A stretch of 64,000 nucleotides of DNA from Brachionus plicatilis (lineage: Eukaryota; Rotifera; Eurotatoria; Ploima; Brachionidae). A program made the translations under genes and the position numbers. How positions within the stretch are numbered: position 1 is the first letter of the stretch; each line of letters opens with the position of its first letter. The stretch spans positions 757,389-821,388 of the forward strand of contig QEOQ01000256.1 of the NCBI GenBank assembly GCA_010279815.1. The letters are read 5' to 3'. Positions 1-11,621 of this stretch are shown in pieces. The notes beneath the pieces are model-generated. The model was given only the letters and a program-made list of their open reading frames with translations. It had not been told where the DNA came from and ran no database searches.

Positions 1-1710
1 CTGTATTATTTAGACCCTATTAAAATTAAAATTAGATGCTTTTAAAATTAAAATTTTGTAAATTTACTAGAACTGATAAGTAATCATTTTCTCGAATGTT
101 AAGAAGAACTATTTAATAAATAATTATTAAAAATCAAACAATATTCTGCTAGCTCATTTAAATAACATTTTTTAAAAATCATAATAATTTATTTTCAGAT
201 GTATTGTTTATATAAAAGAATATAAAATAATTGTAGATAGAAACTTATTAAAATTAAGTATCAGTTGTCTTTCTCAAGACAAGCTAAAATCGCGAACTAT
301 GGCATATTTAAATTTTTAATTTTGTCTGATTTTAATTTTTCTATTTTTTGAAGAGAGCTTATAAAAATAAAGAAAAATATCAATATATATCAAAACAAAA
401 TCATTCAGAAGGTTCTCTTTGTAATTGATACTATTTATTATTGTTAGTAATAATAATATCAACTAAAATTTCAGTGTCAATTGTATTCAAATAGTCAAGC
501 AGCCAGCAAAGTACAATTTAAGAGCTTTGAAAATTTTTATTCTACCGAATAAAAACGAAGCACTTGTTATGTAATATTTTTAAAATCAGGACTTATATAT
601 TTGACAAATAGAAAGAATTTTGTAATTAATTTTTTTTATTTTATTCAAGAATATCAAATTTTTTTTTGAAAATAATAAAATGAATAATTTTAGATGCAAA
701 TATCTTGAAAATTAAATTCACACATCTGACACTAGACCTAATATTTTTATTTAAAAGTCGAAAATTTATTAGCTTTTTCGATTAGAAAATATAATCAATC
801 TTACTTAAAAAATATTTTCGAATGTTTTTGTTTCATAATTGACTTAAAAAATAAGAAAATAATATTAAAAGTATTTAAAATACATGAGATTTTCCATAAA
901 AATGAAATTAAAATGATGCTAAATGCTTTTTTGATATTTTGTATTGTCACACATGTTCAAAAAAAAAAGCAAAATATTTTAAACAAGATTTTTACTTTAG
1001 AATTTTACTAGAGCCTATTTGAAAAAATTAATAAAAATTATTTTTGTTGTTAAAAAAATTTTATTTTTAAATTGAATTTATTTCTTATTTACCTGATAAG
1101 GATTTAATCTTATAATTAAAATAATTAAAACAATTTGTATTAGCCTTAATTTATTTAAAATTTTACAACAAGTCTAGGATTTTTTTTGGTATGTTAAAAT
1201 ATCTTAATCTTTGAAAAAATTATTGAGAATTTTTTGATGAATTGACAAAATATACGACATGATTCATTCATCGCTCCGGTTCTTTCTTTATTAACATTTT
1301 ACAAAGAAAATGCATTTTTTGTTTATCTATGTTCATTTTAGTGCAGATAAAATAAAGACAATAACAAAATTATTTTTTTATTCTATTAAGGTAATTAAAA
1401 AATAAAAACCAAAAATCCTTCTTTTTTCTGGTTCGCTTCACCCCAATATTTGTTTGCCAAGTTTCCATTATAATGAGGTTTTTTTTCAAATAATTTTTAA
1501 AAAATTTATTTTTTAATAAATCTTGAATCTAATTAACAATAGTCAACAAAAAATAGTACCCAAACAAACAAAATCTTATAAAAGCATGAATGATTAGCCA
1601 ACAAAAAAATTTAATCTACCACTGTTTGACTTTTGCCAATCGATAGACTGAAATTTAAACTCAGATAAATAAAAATAAAAATTTACTAATTTAAAAAAAG
1701 CTGAATAATA
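1..1710. other. AT-rich intergenic sequence, no gene seen
   Basis: Very AT-rich sequence with homopolymer runs and no open frame or exon I can support on either strand. Its only recognisable structure is the left copy of a ~143-bp dispersed repeat at about 1035-1177, annotated separately. Confidence 0.6.
1035..1177. repeat. Dispersed direct repeat, copy 1 (with 4801-4944)
   Basis: About 143 bp, from 'attatttttgttgtt' through 'acctgataaggattt' to 'acaacaagtc', recurs almost unchanged and in the same orientation at 4801-4944. Only a few substitutions separate the copies (for example ttgtatt/ttttatt and tctagga/tcaagga). There is no coding potential. The two copies lie on either side of the C1GALT1-like gene, which suggests a mobile or segmentally duplicated sequence. 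The ends are not defined by a visible inverted repeat. Confidence 0.8.
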
Positions 1711-2796
1711 TTATTCATTAATCAGCTCTTTGTATTTATTTCTATCGTACTCAATATCTTCCAAGAGAATATAATTTTTTATAATATTCTTAAAAGTGAC
1801 TGGTTTTTGGAGCATTTGAAATTTGTCGTACAATTTGAGTACATTTTTGTGAATTTCGATGGCCAGATCCAGTCTAAAAACATCCCTGGGGGACATGTAG
1901 TGCACTGCGATGATGGAATCGGCACAACAATCAAAGCCTTTTTTGAGAGGATTTTCGGCATAGCTGCGCAACCAGTCCGGATAATGTCCCAGGAAATGTC
2001 CCATCAAACTCAAAACTAAAAATCTCTCACGACCATTCTGGTCAGCTGACTTGCCCAATTTGCCATCGTACTTTCTAACACAAGCATTTATATCCACATC
2101 ATCTGTGCCAGTATTGGGACAATTGGCCACTTTTTCTACCATTGCTTTATTAATAGTTGTAAAAGCAGCATTGCTCAGAACATAACCAGGCCCTCCTGAA
2201 TGATAACCACCTTTTACTATCACTTTAAAATTATAACCATATGTTATAGACTCATTTGATGATTTATCTTTTAGAAACTCTTTTAGATTTGCCACATTTA
2301 CATAAGCATCGTCATCAACTATGTAGTACCAGTCATAGGAGGGCAACTTTTGGTAAACATACATCATAGAATAGTAGAGTTTAAGAGTCAAATTGCCATG
2401 GCTTTCTTTGACCAGACCTTTGGGCTGAATCATGTAAAAATTTTCAAACACTTCGACTGTTTCCGATTCATCTTTGGGCTTAAGGTGCTTGGGAAGAAGC
2501 GTGACAAAGCGGTAGTTGTCGCACTTATGGCCCCAAACTCGAAAGGCATTCAGTGTTTTGTTTGATTTTATGTTATTTGGATGAGTTTTGATCAAACAAA
2601 AAACAGTTGGATAATCCGACTTAGTCAAATTTTGAGATGGATTAATCAATTGATTAATTTGGTAGTTTGGCTCGCTTTTTTCCACTGAGACTTGAGTTGG
2701 CTTGAAAAAGAGTCCATTTTCTGTTTGTGCCATGAACAAAATGAACACTAGAACAAGAACTGTAATTGAGAAAAAATATTTTGTCTGAAGATTCAT
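1711..2796 (-). CDS. C1GALT1-like: C1GALT1-like core 1 beta-1,3-galactosyltransferase (GT31)
   Basis: A 361-residue single-exon protein. Residues ~7-24 form a hydrophobic signal anchor after a short cytoplasmic tail, giving the type II Golgi topology of GT31 enzymes. The catalytic domain carries the family landmarks in order: FCLIKTHP (~66-73), an AFRVWGHKC block (~84-92), the metal/UDP-binding DDD at 161-163, GGYHSGGPGYVLS (~196-208) and the C-terminal GFDCCAD...AVHYMSP block (~288-302). The family transfers galactose from UDP-Gal to Ser/Thr-linked GalNAc to make the core 1 (T) O-glycan. Length matches animal C1GALT1 (~360). The ATG is chosen because it sits just before the signal anchor. 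Invertebrates often have several C1GALT1 paralogues, so exact acceptor specificity and orthology are inferred. No Cosmc-like partner is visible in the window. Confidence 0.88.
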   Translation of the reverse strand: MNLQTKYFFSITVLVLVFILFMAQTENGLFFKPTQVSVEKSEPNYQINQLINPSQNLTKSDYPTVFCLIKTHPNNIKSNKTLNAFRVWGHKCDNYRFVTLLPKHLKPKDESETVEVFENFYMIQPKGLVKESHGNLTLKLYYSMMYVYQKLPSYDWYYIVDDDAYVNVANLKEFLKDKSSNESITYGYNFKVIVKGGYHSGGPGYVLSNAAFTTINKAMVEKVANCPNTGTDDVDINACVRKYDGKLGKSADQNGRERFLVLSLMGHFLGHYPDWLRSYAENPLKKGFDCCADSIIAVHYMSPRDVFRLDLAIEIHKNVLKLYDKFQMLQKPVTFKNIIKNYILLEDIEYDRNKYKELINE

Positions 2797-4177
2797 TTGA
2801 GTTCTGAGGCTTTTTGCATAAGATATTTGACAATTTAGAAAAAAAATTTAAATGTGTTATCTAAATATTTAGTTCAGCTTTTTAAAATTATTTTGTTGCT
2901 TGATGGTTGCAGGCAAAAATTATTTTGAATTATTCGTTCTCATTCAAAAGGTAATTTCGTGCAATACCTGGTTACACAATTTTGCTTTTGTTGACTGCTT
3001 GAGTTATTCAACCAAATTATGGAAGGCTAAACTTTGCTGATTCATTGATGATTTGTTTGAATTCTATGAAGAGATAATTTTGGATGGAAAAAAAATTAAA
3101 TACAATAAGTTTATTTTTTTGTTAAATTGAAAGCCAAACAATTTATTTTTGATAATTTTTTGTAAAAATTGCTTAAATCTGATAAAAAATTGTCAACTGA
3201 ACAATTAGGTGCCTTGACGATTGTAAAGTATGGCTATCAAATTGACTCAGAAGTTTTTAATCAATGTTTTTTCATTTTATCTTTAATTTAAAATTATAAA
3301 TCTTAAATTATTAAGCAAATATTTTTTGTCTTTAAATTTAATTACTTCAAATTTAAGCCATAAAATAGGTAGAGTAACATATTTTCTTTTAAATAAAATT
3401 TTAAAACAAAAAGTTAAAAAAAAAAAAATAGTTTGTATCTCAGTGGAAATATAGCAGCATGTGTCAAAATTGGGTCCAAATGTTGAAACCCTTAAAATTA
3501 TTCATAACAAATTGATTTATACTTGATTTATTTATTTTTATGAATAGTTTCCATGCCACGATTTCAAATAAATTGCTTTCAGACAAAATTTAAAAAATAC
3601 CAGTTTACACAACCAAACTTTATTACTACGGTTTTTAAAACAAGAATGGTTTTCGAGTTTATTTTTTGTATTATTAAATAAATTAATAATTTGGTGTTGT
3701 TAATTTGGTGATTTTTTAAAATTGAATTTACTTTGAATATAATTTTTACAAGATTTATTTTTTCTTTGATCAGAGAAAAAAGGGCATATTGTTTTATCAA
3801 AGATTTTATTATTTAGAACATTTTCCAAAAAAATTATATTTTTTTTTATTTTGATTGATAAAGCACATTGAAATGATCCCTAGTTAAATCTTTGATATTT
3901 TATTAATTTTGATAATAGTTCCCTCTCTAAATAACCCTGATTAAAAATGGCCCAAAAAATTAGTGTTGAAAATGGCATATTATCATCATCAATTATCATC
4001 TTTGATATTTTCATACATCAAAAAACAAAAATACTTTTGTGAGGGAAAATTATATTTATTGATATTAAATATAATAAAATAAGAGCAAAAAATCATAAAT
4101 TGTAACAAACATGAAAGTAAAAAAAAACAAAATTTTTATTTTTTTACAAAAAATAATTAATACTGAATAAAGATAGG
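2797..4177. other. AT-rich intergenic sequence
   Basis: Upstream region of the C1GALT1-like gene, which reads leftwards, followed by featureless AT-rich DNA. Small open frames here (for example around 3579-3800) are lysine/asparagine/isoleucine-rich products of composition, and I do not support them. No clear TATA box or repeat was found. Confidence 0.5.
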
Positions 4178-4240
4178 TTATCTTTTTTTATGTTTTGATC
4201 CAGTAGGTCTACCCCGTTTTCTTTTTGCCTCTGACTCACT
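4178..4240 (-). pseudogene. AT-hook C-terminal relic (KRKRGRP), transposase-like
   Basis: On the minus strand a short frame reads SESEAKRKRGRPTGSKHKKR and then stops. KRKRGRP is an AT-hook core. The frame is closed by an upstream stop, so only a C-terminal tail survives. Similar acidic or serine-rich stretches ending in KRGRP plus basic residues occur at 8971-9090 and 37470-37520 (-), and a KRKRRRPKK version lies at ~23375 (+). This suggests decayed copies of one repeated, probably transposase-related, gene family. The function of the parent protein is unknown from this window. Confidence 0.4.
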
Positions 4241-4680
4241 GTTTCTTTCTTTTTATTTTGTAAAAGTGTTTTTCGTCACAGGTGATCATTGGATTTTGAC
4301 TCAGAATCAGCCTCATTAACATAAAGAATTTTTCAATAGAAAAAATACACTGATGAAAAAAAAAAGATTTTTGAATATTATACTTAATATCAGGTTCAAC
4401 ATTAACTTCCATCAATTTCCATCTCAATAACATTTTTTTGGAGAAATATCCCAAGTGCGAGAACGGTTAAATTTAGACTTTAGTGGCATAAAAATAATTT
4501 TTAATGAAATTGAGTTTAAATTTAGTAAATCTATTCAAAAAATAATCAACAAAATTATTTACTTTAATTCTGTCTAGTTTATTTTTGAAAAATTTTAGTC
4601 TAAAGTGATCTCTTGGATAAAATACAATTTAAGTAAAAAAAAAAAGCGTTGTTTTTTGCTTTTTTTTAAAAACAAAAATA

Positions 4681-4752
4681 TACAGTGGTATTCCTCATTT
4701 TATATTTTACCTTATTTTAAAATATGGTAAAATACAAAATGTGGAATGTAGA
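4681..4752. repeat. Short imperfect inverted repeat (hairpin element)
   Basis: Arms of about 23-25 bp (…TATTCCTCATTTTATATTTTACC and its near-complement GGTAAAATACAAAATGTGGAAT…) surround a ~14-nt AT loop. The left end reads TACAGTGG, which resembles TA plus a CAGT mariner-type terminus. The element is only ~70 bp, so a deleted MITE or a chance hairpin are both possible. Confidence 0.5.
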
Positions 4753-4800
4753 AAAATTTTTTTCAATTTTATTATTGAGCTCTCAATTTTATTATTTTCA

Positions 4801-4944
4801 AAATTATTTTTGTTGTTAAAAAAATTTTATTTTTAAATTGAATTTATTTCTTATTTACCTGATAAGGATTTAATCTTATAATTAAAATAATTAAAACAAT
4901 TTTTATTAGCCTTTATTTATTTAAAATTTAACAACAAGTCAAGG
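4801..4944. repeat. Dispersed direct repeat, copy 2 (with 1035-1177)
   Basis: Second copy of the ~143-bp repeat described at 1035-1177, same orientation, roughly 97% identical by eye. It follows directly after the small inverted repeat at 4681-4752. There is no coding content. Confidence 0.8.
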
Positions 4945-6476
4945 ATTTGAAAGAATTACAAATTTTTAAAGGGCAAGCTTCTTTTAGAACCCTAAGTATA
5001 AATTTTTTTTTTCACAAAAAAAACGAAATTTGTCGTTCTAAAGGACGTTGTGTACGAATTTCAAGTCAAAAATTAGAAATTCAGACAGCACTTAAGATTT
5101 GAATTTCCAGAACTCCAACAACAAATTATTATTTCGTCTATAAAAAAAACATTTTTATCGTAATTTTTAGTTTTTATTTTCAGCTAGATTTGTTTAATAA
5201 CTACAAATTGGTCAAATGCAGCTCGAACTGGTCAAATGCAGCTCGAACTAGATAGAAAAAACTGGGGAGAATTATTTGAAAATAAAAACATTGAACAATG
5301 CTATGACGACCCAGTAAATTTAAAAACCGGAAAAAAAATGTAAAATCAACGAAAAATACAATCGTAAAAAAACGCCGAAGATGGTCATAATATATGCAAA
5401 TTTTTCGAAATAACTTGTTGAAAATTTTTCGCAAAGTTAAATTGACAATTTTACATAAAATGAAAGTGAAAATTTTACGAAAATCTTAATCATTAATTTT
5501 AAGCATCTTATTTAGTTTTAGTTTTAGTTCATTAATTTAAAAATTAAACTCAGTTTTTAAGTTGAAAATGTTTTTTAATCAGACTAGAATTTTTTAGATT
5601 TTTAAAATAGAGAAAAAATTAATTAAATTGAATCGATTGAATAATTAATTGAATTGAATTTAATAATATCCTCGCAAATTTTTAAATAGGGTAAAATTTT
5701 AATTTGAAGCATAGTTTAAGTAAAGACTCAAATTTTGAACTTTTGAATCAGATAAATTGGTCAAATTTAGAAAAAAGTTCTAATTAGTGATCTATCGGCT
5801 GATAAAATATAAAATTAAGTTAAATTTATTTTCTGAGAGCAATTTTCTGATTTTCGACTCAAAACTTCCGGCTTTCGGCAGTAAATTCTTGTTATTAAAA
5901 AAAATAATCTAAAATATAGATACAAAAATTAATTAGCAAGATAAATTATTTAGAAAATAAGAATGTGAATATAAGCAGTAATTTAATATAATTAAGATGT
6001 GTGTTTCATGAAAGGCTAAATATGAAGGATTTAATAAAAAAAACGTTATAATTTTATTTCATATTGAAAAACGTCTTTTGAATTCTAACAGCCAATTAAA
6101 TCTTTTTGTTTGAGTAAACACTTGCAAAGTACAAGATTGAAACCTAAAGAAAAGACTCCTCCCACTAATATAAATTGGACTGAGTAGAAAGCTATTATCA
6201 AAATATATCATTAATCAATAAAAAATTGTGCGCAAGCCGTTCGCAACAGCCCTGGTGGTCTTTCACCTAAATTATTTTTTAATATATTCAAAAAATTAAT
6301 TTATCAAAATAAAAATATAAAAATTATGTGATTACATTTGTAAATTTCTTAAAGATTTTACCAAAAAGTAATGCTTTAGTAAAAAAAAAATCTCTAATTG
6401 TTTTAAAATAATTTAGTTAAAAATATTGAATGTGAAAATAGATTTAATTTGCAATAATTTTTCGTAAATTATTTTT
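4945..6476. other. AT-rich intergenic sequence
   Basis: No supported gene. A short exact tandem duplication, 'ggtcaaatgcagctcgaact', lies at about 5211-5250. The rest is AT-rich spacer leading into the tandem array at 6477. Confidence 0.5.
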
Positions 6477-6665
6477 AAAATTTTTTGAAAAAAAATTAGG
6501 AAAAAAAAGCGTAAATATTTCGAAGATTTTAAATAAATAATTTTACGAAAAAAAAATCAGCAAAAAAAGCGTAAAAATTTCGAAAATTATTAATAAATAA
6601 TTTTTCGAAAAAAAAAATCTGTAAAAAAATCGTAAAATTTACGAAAAAGAAATTTTTTTACGTAA
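6477..6665. repeat. Tandem array, ~62-bp unit, three copies
   Basis: Three consecutive diverged copies of a unit of the form 'ttttacgaaaaaaaaatc', then 'gcaaaaaaagcgtaaa', then '(a)tttcgaa', then 'ttaataaataa'. Copies start near 6477, 6540 and 6602. The array ends directly at the 5' truncation point of the LINE at ~6686, so the LINE appears to have inserted at its edge. Confidence 0.65.
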
Positions 6666-6685
6666 ATTCTCGATAATTTTCGAAA

Positions 6686-8746
6686 ATGTATTTTACTGGG
6701 GAGTTCTTAAATACGTACAATTCTCTTTGTGACAAATTTATACCCAAATTCAAACAAAAAATTAATAAACGTAAGCCTTCGTGGATAAATCCAGAGCTCG
6801 CAAAACTTATAAGAAAAAAAAAGTCGCTCTGGCATCAACTTCGGGCTTCCGGAGGCAAAAACCGAAGCCTCGAGCAAAGCTACACCTCAGTAAAAAGGGA
6901 AATTGAAAAGAAATCAAGGGACTCTATCAGATTATTCGAAAAAAGCCTAGCTGATGATAAATTAAACCTGAAAAGACTATACGCATACGTTAACGAGAAG
7001 CAGAAAGTAAAAATGCGTATAACGTCGATCACAAACGATTCCGGTGTTTCCACGACCAATAGAAATGAAATCGCTGATACGCTCAATAAACACTTCAGCT
7101 CCGTATTCGTCAACGAAGAGAGCTCAAGTGAAATGCCAATTTTTAATCCAAGGACCAATGAAAAAATAAGCGACACATCTTTTGCTCCATCGAACATATT
7201 AAAAATATTAAAAAAGTTAGACATATACAAATCAATAGGCACTGACGGCGTCCATCCTCACGTATTCAAAAGCTGCGCCAACGCTTGGGCTCTCCCGTTA
7301 AGCATGACCTATAAGCTCTCTCTTGACTCTTGTGCAGTTCCCAAAGCTTGGCGTGAAGCAAACGTAACTCCGTTATTCAAAAAAGGAAACAACACTGACC
7401 CTTCCAACTACAGACCAATCTCTTTAACTTCAGTTGAATGTAAAATAATGGAAAAAATTCTAAAAACGACAATAATGACTCATTTAACGAAATTTAAGCT
7501 ACTAGCAAATGAACAACATGGCTTCATCAAAAACAAAGCATGCATTAAAAATCTACTCGAAACTCTTGATTTTACCACGAAAGCTTTGTCTAATAAAAAA
7601 TCAGTCGACATTCTCTTCCTCGACTTTGCAAAAGCCTTCGACAAAGTACCGCACAAACGTCTACTTCATAAACTGGCCAATTACGGAATAAGCGGGCCTC
7701 TATTAAGCTGGATCGAATCCTTTTTGACAAACCGACGCCAAAGAGTTGTTTTAGGAGAGCACCAATCGAGCTGGAGCGCTGTCAGGAGCGGGGTACCTCA
7801 AGGATCTGTTATTGGGCCGATTCTTTTCATATTATATATTAACGATCTCCCAGGCTTATTAGAAAACAAATGTAAAATGTACGCAGACGACACAAAAATA
7901 ATCAGCGAAATTGACCACATGTTTGCACCGACAGACAACTTAAGGCTGCAACGAGACATCGACAAAATAACAGAGTGGACGAACACTTGGTTAATGCGCC
8001 TAAATATTGAAAAATGTAAAATAATGCACACTGGTAAACGTAACCCTCAATTCAAATACTCAATGCAAAAATACGAATCACAAACAGAACGTATCCAAAT
8101 AACTAAAACGGAATGCGAACGAGACCTCGGTGTACTAATCTCTAACGATATGAAACCTAGCTGCCAAGCCAACAAAGCTGCTTCGAAAGCTAACAGCATT
8201 TTATCAATGTTAAAAAATACATTTGTATATAAAGACGCAGCTCTGTGGAAAAAATTGTACACTGGGTTTGTTAGACCCCATCTTGAATTTGCTGTCGCTG
8301 CTTGGAATCCATACTTAACAAAAGATATAAATTCATTGGAAAAAGTTCAGCAAAGGGCAACAAAAATCCCTCATAAGCTTAAACAATTCGATTATCCTAC
8401 GAGATGCACTAATCTAGGCCTTACTACACTATCAACCAGAAGACTCAGGGGTGACCTGATTCAAAAGTTTAAACTCGAAAACGGTCTAGAAACTATCGAC
8501 TGGCACATACCACCGATCTGTTCAATGCCACGTGGTGGACACAGAGGTCACTTCAGAAGAGAAATCATCCGTTTTTGTAACCCGCGACACAACTTTTTCA
8601 ATAACAGAATCGTAAACGAATGGAACAAGATACCAGACGATATAATAAAATCTAAAACAGTCAACGAATTTAAAAACAAGCTGGACACGTACTGGAAAAA
8701 CTGCTATAGGACGTCATCTACTGATGACGTGCTCCGCATGGTTTAG
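6686..8746 (+). mobile_element. 5'-truncated CR1/jockey-type LINE with intact reverse transcriptase ORF
   Basis: A 686-residue frame encoding a non-LTR retrotransposon reverse transcriptase. Landmarks include the FKKGNNTDPSNYRPISL block (RT motif 1 area), FLDFAKAFDKVPH (catalytic Asp, ~311-324), SGVPQGSVIGPILF (~367-380), the active-site box YADDTK (~398) and a conserved C-terminal tail (RRLRGDLIQKF...FNNRIVNEWNKIPDDI). The N-terminal endonuclease domain of CR1/jockey ORF2 is absent, and an in-frame TAA lies three codons before the ATG. The element is therefore 5'-truncated, as target-primed reverse transcription commonly produces. The frame has no internal stop and base composition is clearly richer in GC than its surroundings, which suggests a recent insertion. 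The ATG marks the open frame, not necessarily the original start. Autonomous mobility is unlikely without the endonuclease. Confidence 0.93.
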
Positions 8747-8782
8747 GCCATGTCGCAGTTTAAATACTACTACTACTACTAA
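8711..8782 (+). repeat. LINE 3' end: two hairpins and (TAC)n tail
   Basis: ACGTCATC-TACT-GATGACGT (8711-8730) is a perfect 8-bp hairpin, and CATGG-TTTAGG-CCATG follows around the stop codon (8738-8753). About a dozen bases later the element ends in a short trinucleotide tail, ACTACTACTACTACTA (~8767-8782), after which AT-rich host DNA resumes. CR1/L2-type LINEs are known to end in hairpins plus short microsatellites instead of poly(A), and the RT recognises the 3' structure. A second LINE copy ending near 42330 has the same architecture. Confidence 0.7.
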
Positions 8783-8970
8783 ATTATTTTCGTAGTAAAA
8801 ATAATTAAATTCGTAGCAAAAAAAATAAAAATAAAAGCAAAAATTTATTAGTTAAAGTAGCAAAATAGATTTATCAGTAGTAAAAAATAAAAAAAATTGT
8901 AAATTATTATATAAAATATTTATTAATAGAAAAATTCACACATTTCTTAGAAATGTTTTTTAGTGTTATT

Positions 8971-9090
8971 TTATGGATTTTTTCTAGGACGGCCTCTTTT
9001 TCTCGGAGCTAAATTTGAAGATGTTGTTGGTTGTACAATAGTTTGAATGTCATTATTAATACTTTCGGCTTGATCTTGGTCATTATCATT
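8971..9090 (-). pseudogene. AT-hook C-terminal relic (KRGRPRK), transposase-like
   Basis: The minus strand reads an acidic stretch (NDNDQDQAESINNDIQT), then NLAPRKRGRPRKNP and a stop. This is a well-formed AT-hook tail, but the frame closes about 38 residues upstream. It resembles the tails at 4178 and 37470. I interpret it as the surviving C-terminus of a decayed transposase-associated gene. It could instead be the last exon of an unknown host AT-hook protein, but no upstream exon was found. Confidence 0.4.
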
Positions 9091-10820
9091 TTAATTTGAA
9101 AGCGGATCTTGGTTGATTGATCGAGCCATATATGTGAAACTAATAAGAAGATTTTGGCGATGTTTGTTTGCCTACAAAAGTGGTGTAAATTATGCAAACG
9201 TTTTAAAAACATATTTTTCTGGAAAATCCAAAGCAAAAACTGCAGAACATTTAAAAATTTCTAACTCTTTATTGGATTAAAATTTAAAAATTCAAGTAAA
9301 CTAATTTGACATTTAATTCTGACGTTTTACATAATAAAAAATTATGATTATTCAAAAATTAGTTTCAAACTCATTTTATTCAATTTTTTTGTTGGCTTTA
9401 AATTCAATAAATAAAAAAAGTGGTCCCAATATTTTGTTCAGAATTTTCTCTAGTTTCAGAATCTGTATAAAAGTAGGGGTCGGGGGGTAAACCGCGGACT
9501 AGATACAAAAAAAGTGAAAAAATACCATTTTTTTACCATTTTTTGCCAAAATATCGATCTATTGGTAAAATAATAGATTAAATTAATACACCATTTTGTT
9601 GATGAGACTATTTGCTTTCAGAATATATATATATATTAATAAGGTTATGTCTATTAGAACATGAGATATTTTAGCTCAAAGGTAACTAACTTTTGTTTTT
9701 TTTTTCGATCTTTGAGGGGGGTGGGATCACAATTTTTTTTTTTGACAATACCTAAAAAATCATTATTTTAAGGTTTTCAAGTATGCAGATTAATATTTTA
9801 AAGTCGGTTTGCCGAAATTCAGATAGTGCTGTAGTTTTGCTCCGCGCGAACCTTACTATTAACAACCTTTTCTAGTAATAATTTAGTTAGCAATACTTCC
9901 TAATGTTATTAAATCAAATTGTAAATCGTTTTATTCGAATCAAACTCATTTCAGTTAAAATTTTAATTTTTTTTTTTTTTTTGTTTTTTAATTATTTTTT
10001 ATATAGCAATTTTCTACAAAATATCGCTAAATTTTTTTACATTGTATCATGACAAGAGGGTTTAAACAAAGGCTAAAGCTATTCGGAAAAACCCTAGGGA
10101 AACCCAAAATTATTTAATTAATAAAAAAAAAATAATAAAATAAAAAAAACAACCTTTTCTTTACTACTTTTTTATTTAATTTACTACGTGTAATATTTGC
10201 TACGATTTTTTATTAAATTTGCTACCGGTTTAAATTATTTTTGCTACTGGATTAAATAGTAGCCTTTGTTTAATTTTCATTAAGATAAAAATTAATTTTT
10301 TAGATAATTGAATAAATGTTCGAATAAAATAAATTCTGATTAGAATTTGAAAAAAGTTTTTTATTGATTTAAATTAAAATAAATAAAAAACAAAATATTA
10401 ATTTGATTTATGATGAAAAAATTTATCGAAAATTTAAATTTAAAATTATTTAAATTATCAAATTATTTTCATTTATCTAAAACAAGTTTTCTTTGTTTGT
10501 CTTCCAAAATCAAAAGAATTTTTTTATAAGAGATTTGCAAATTAATTTTTTATTTTTTTTCAACCATGTTTAGATCATGATATACTTTTTCAATGTATTA
10601 AATTTTGATATTGATAATATATGTAATCAAAAAAGACACCGAGGATAATACTTTTGAACATATTTTCAATTTTGAATATAAAAGAAGCAAAAACTTTAAA
10701 AACAATAATTTATTTACAGAAAAAGTTTACTTTTTTTTTTAAATTATTTATCTAATTAATTAAATTGCCAAAAAAAATTTGCTGAGTTAGGTCGCAAAAT
10801 AACGCTAAAAATGATACCGT
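9091..10820. other. AT-rich spacer with a G-tract-bearing repeat-like patch
   Basis: No gene found. Within it, ~9465-9870 is unusual for this region: GTAGGGGTCGGGGGGTAAACCGCGG near 9473, TGAGGGGGGTGGGATCAC near 9712 and GCTCCGCGCGAACC near 9839. It looks like an unclassified dispersed element, but I could not find its termini or a second copy. An 11-nt AT dinucleotide run sits near 9625. Confidence 0.4.
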
Positions 10821-10828
10821 GGTAATTT

Positions 10829-11144
10829 GGGCAAAATGTAATTTATTGTACATTTTTGTATTTTTACATTTTTACATTTTTGAGAGAAAAAATAAAAATC
10901 TCAAAATAAAAAAACTTTAAAAAAATTTTCATTAAGAAAAGTAACAATAAATTCGCAATTAATTAAAAGGGATTTTCAAAAAGTTATCCTTGATTTTTAC
11001 ATTTAAATTTTTCTAAAACTCCTTTTTAAGTATTTGGGAATTTATTATTTCTTTTCTTGAATGAAAAGTTTTTTAGTTTTTTTCAGATTTTTTTTCTCTC
11101 AAAAATGTAAAAATATTAAAATGTACAATAATTTTCATTTTGCC
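10829..11144. mobile_element. Foldback MITE, GG-type ends, 8-bp TSD GGTAATTT
   Basis: A ~316-bp long inverted repeat. The left arm starts GGGCAAAATG and continues with TTATTGTACATTTT, TTTTTACATTTTTGAGAG and so on. The right arm is its near-complement and ends CATTTTGCC. GGTAATTT stands immediately before and after (10821-10828, 11145-11152), with a one-base ambiguity at the left terminus. There is no ORF. TIRs starting GG with an 8-bp TSD would fit a Merlin- or hAT-like non-autonomous element. The family assignment is inference. Confidence 0.65.
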
Positions 11145-11621
11145 GGTAATTTTAAGTAAATTGGAGAAAATTTATTTTCATACCGGTGTAAGTCAAAAAA
11201 TCGTCAAAAAAAATTTTTGTAAATATTTTATTTAATTTTTAGATTTCAGAAAAAAATTAAAATTTTTGTTTGATAAATGTGATCAAGAAATTCGAAAATA
11301 ATATTTAGTCTGCGCATCTCAAATCGTATTTAGTCTGCGCAAATCAAGGTGAATTTTTAATTTAAAACCTAAATCTAAATTACAGTTTTAAAATATCTTA
11401 CTTTAATTATTCTCTTTCCGACTCGAGTAGAAAATTAATAGTTATTTAAAATTTTACTCTTGGCCTCTAATTATTAGAAAATGTGACAACAAATGTATTT
11501 TTTTTATCTAACACAACAATTTTATTCTAATAACACAATTAAACCATTTATTAAATAAAATTCACCATTTTAAATTTATATTGAAAAAATAAAAAAGAAT
11601 TTACTCTAAAAATTTTGAGCT

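Noticed and set aside
1807..2565. Plus-strand frames opposite the C1GALT1-like gene
   Set aside because: Shadows of the minus-strand coding sequence, with no family features of their own.
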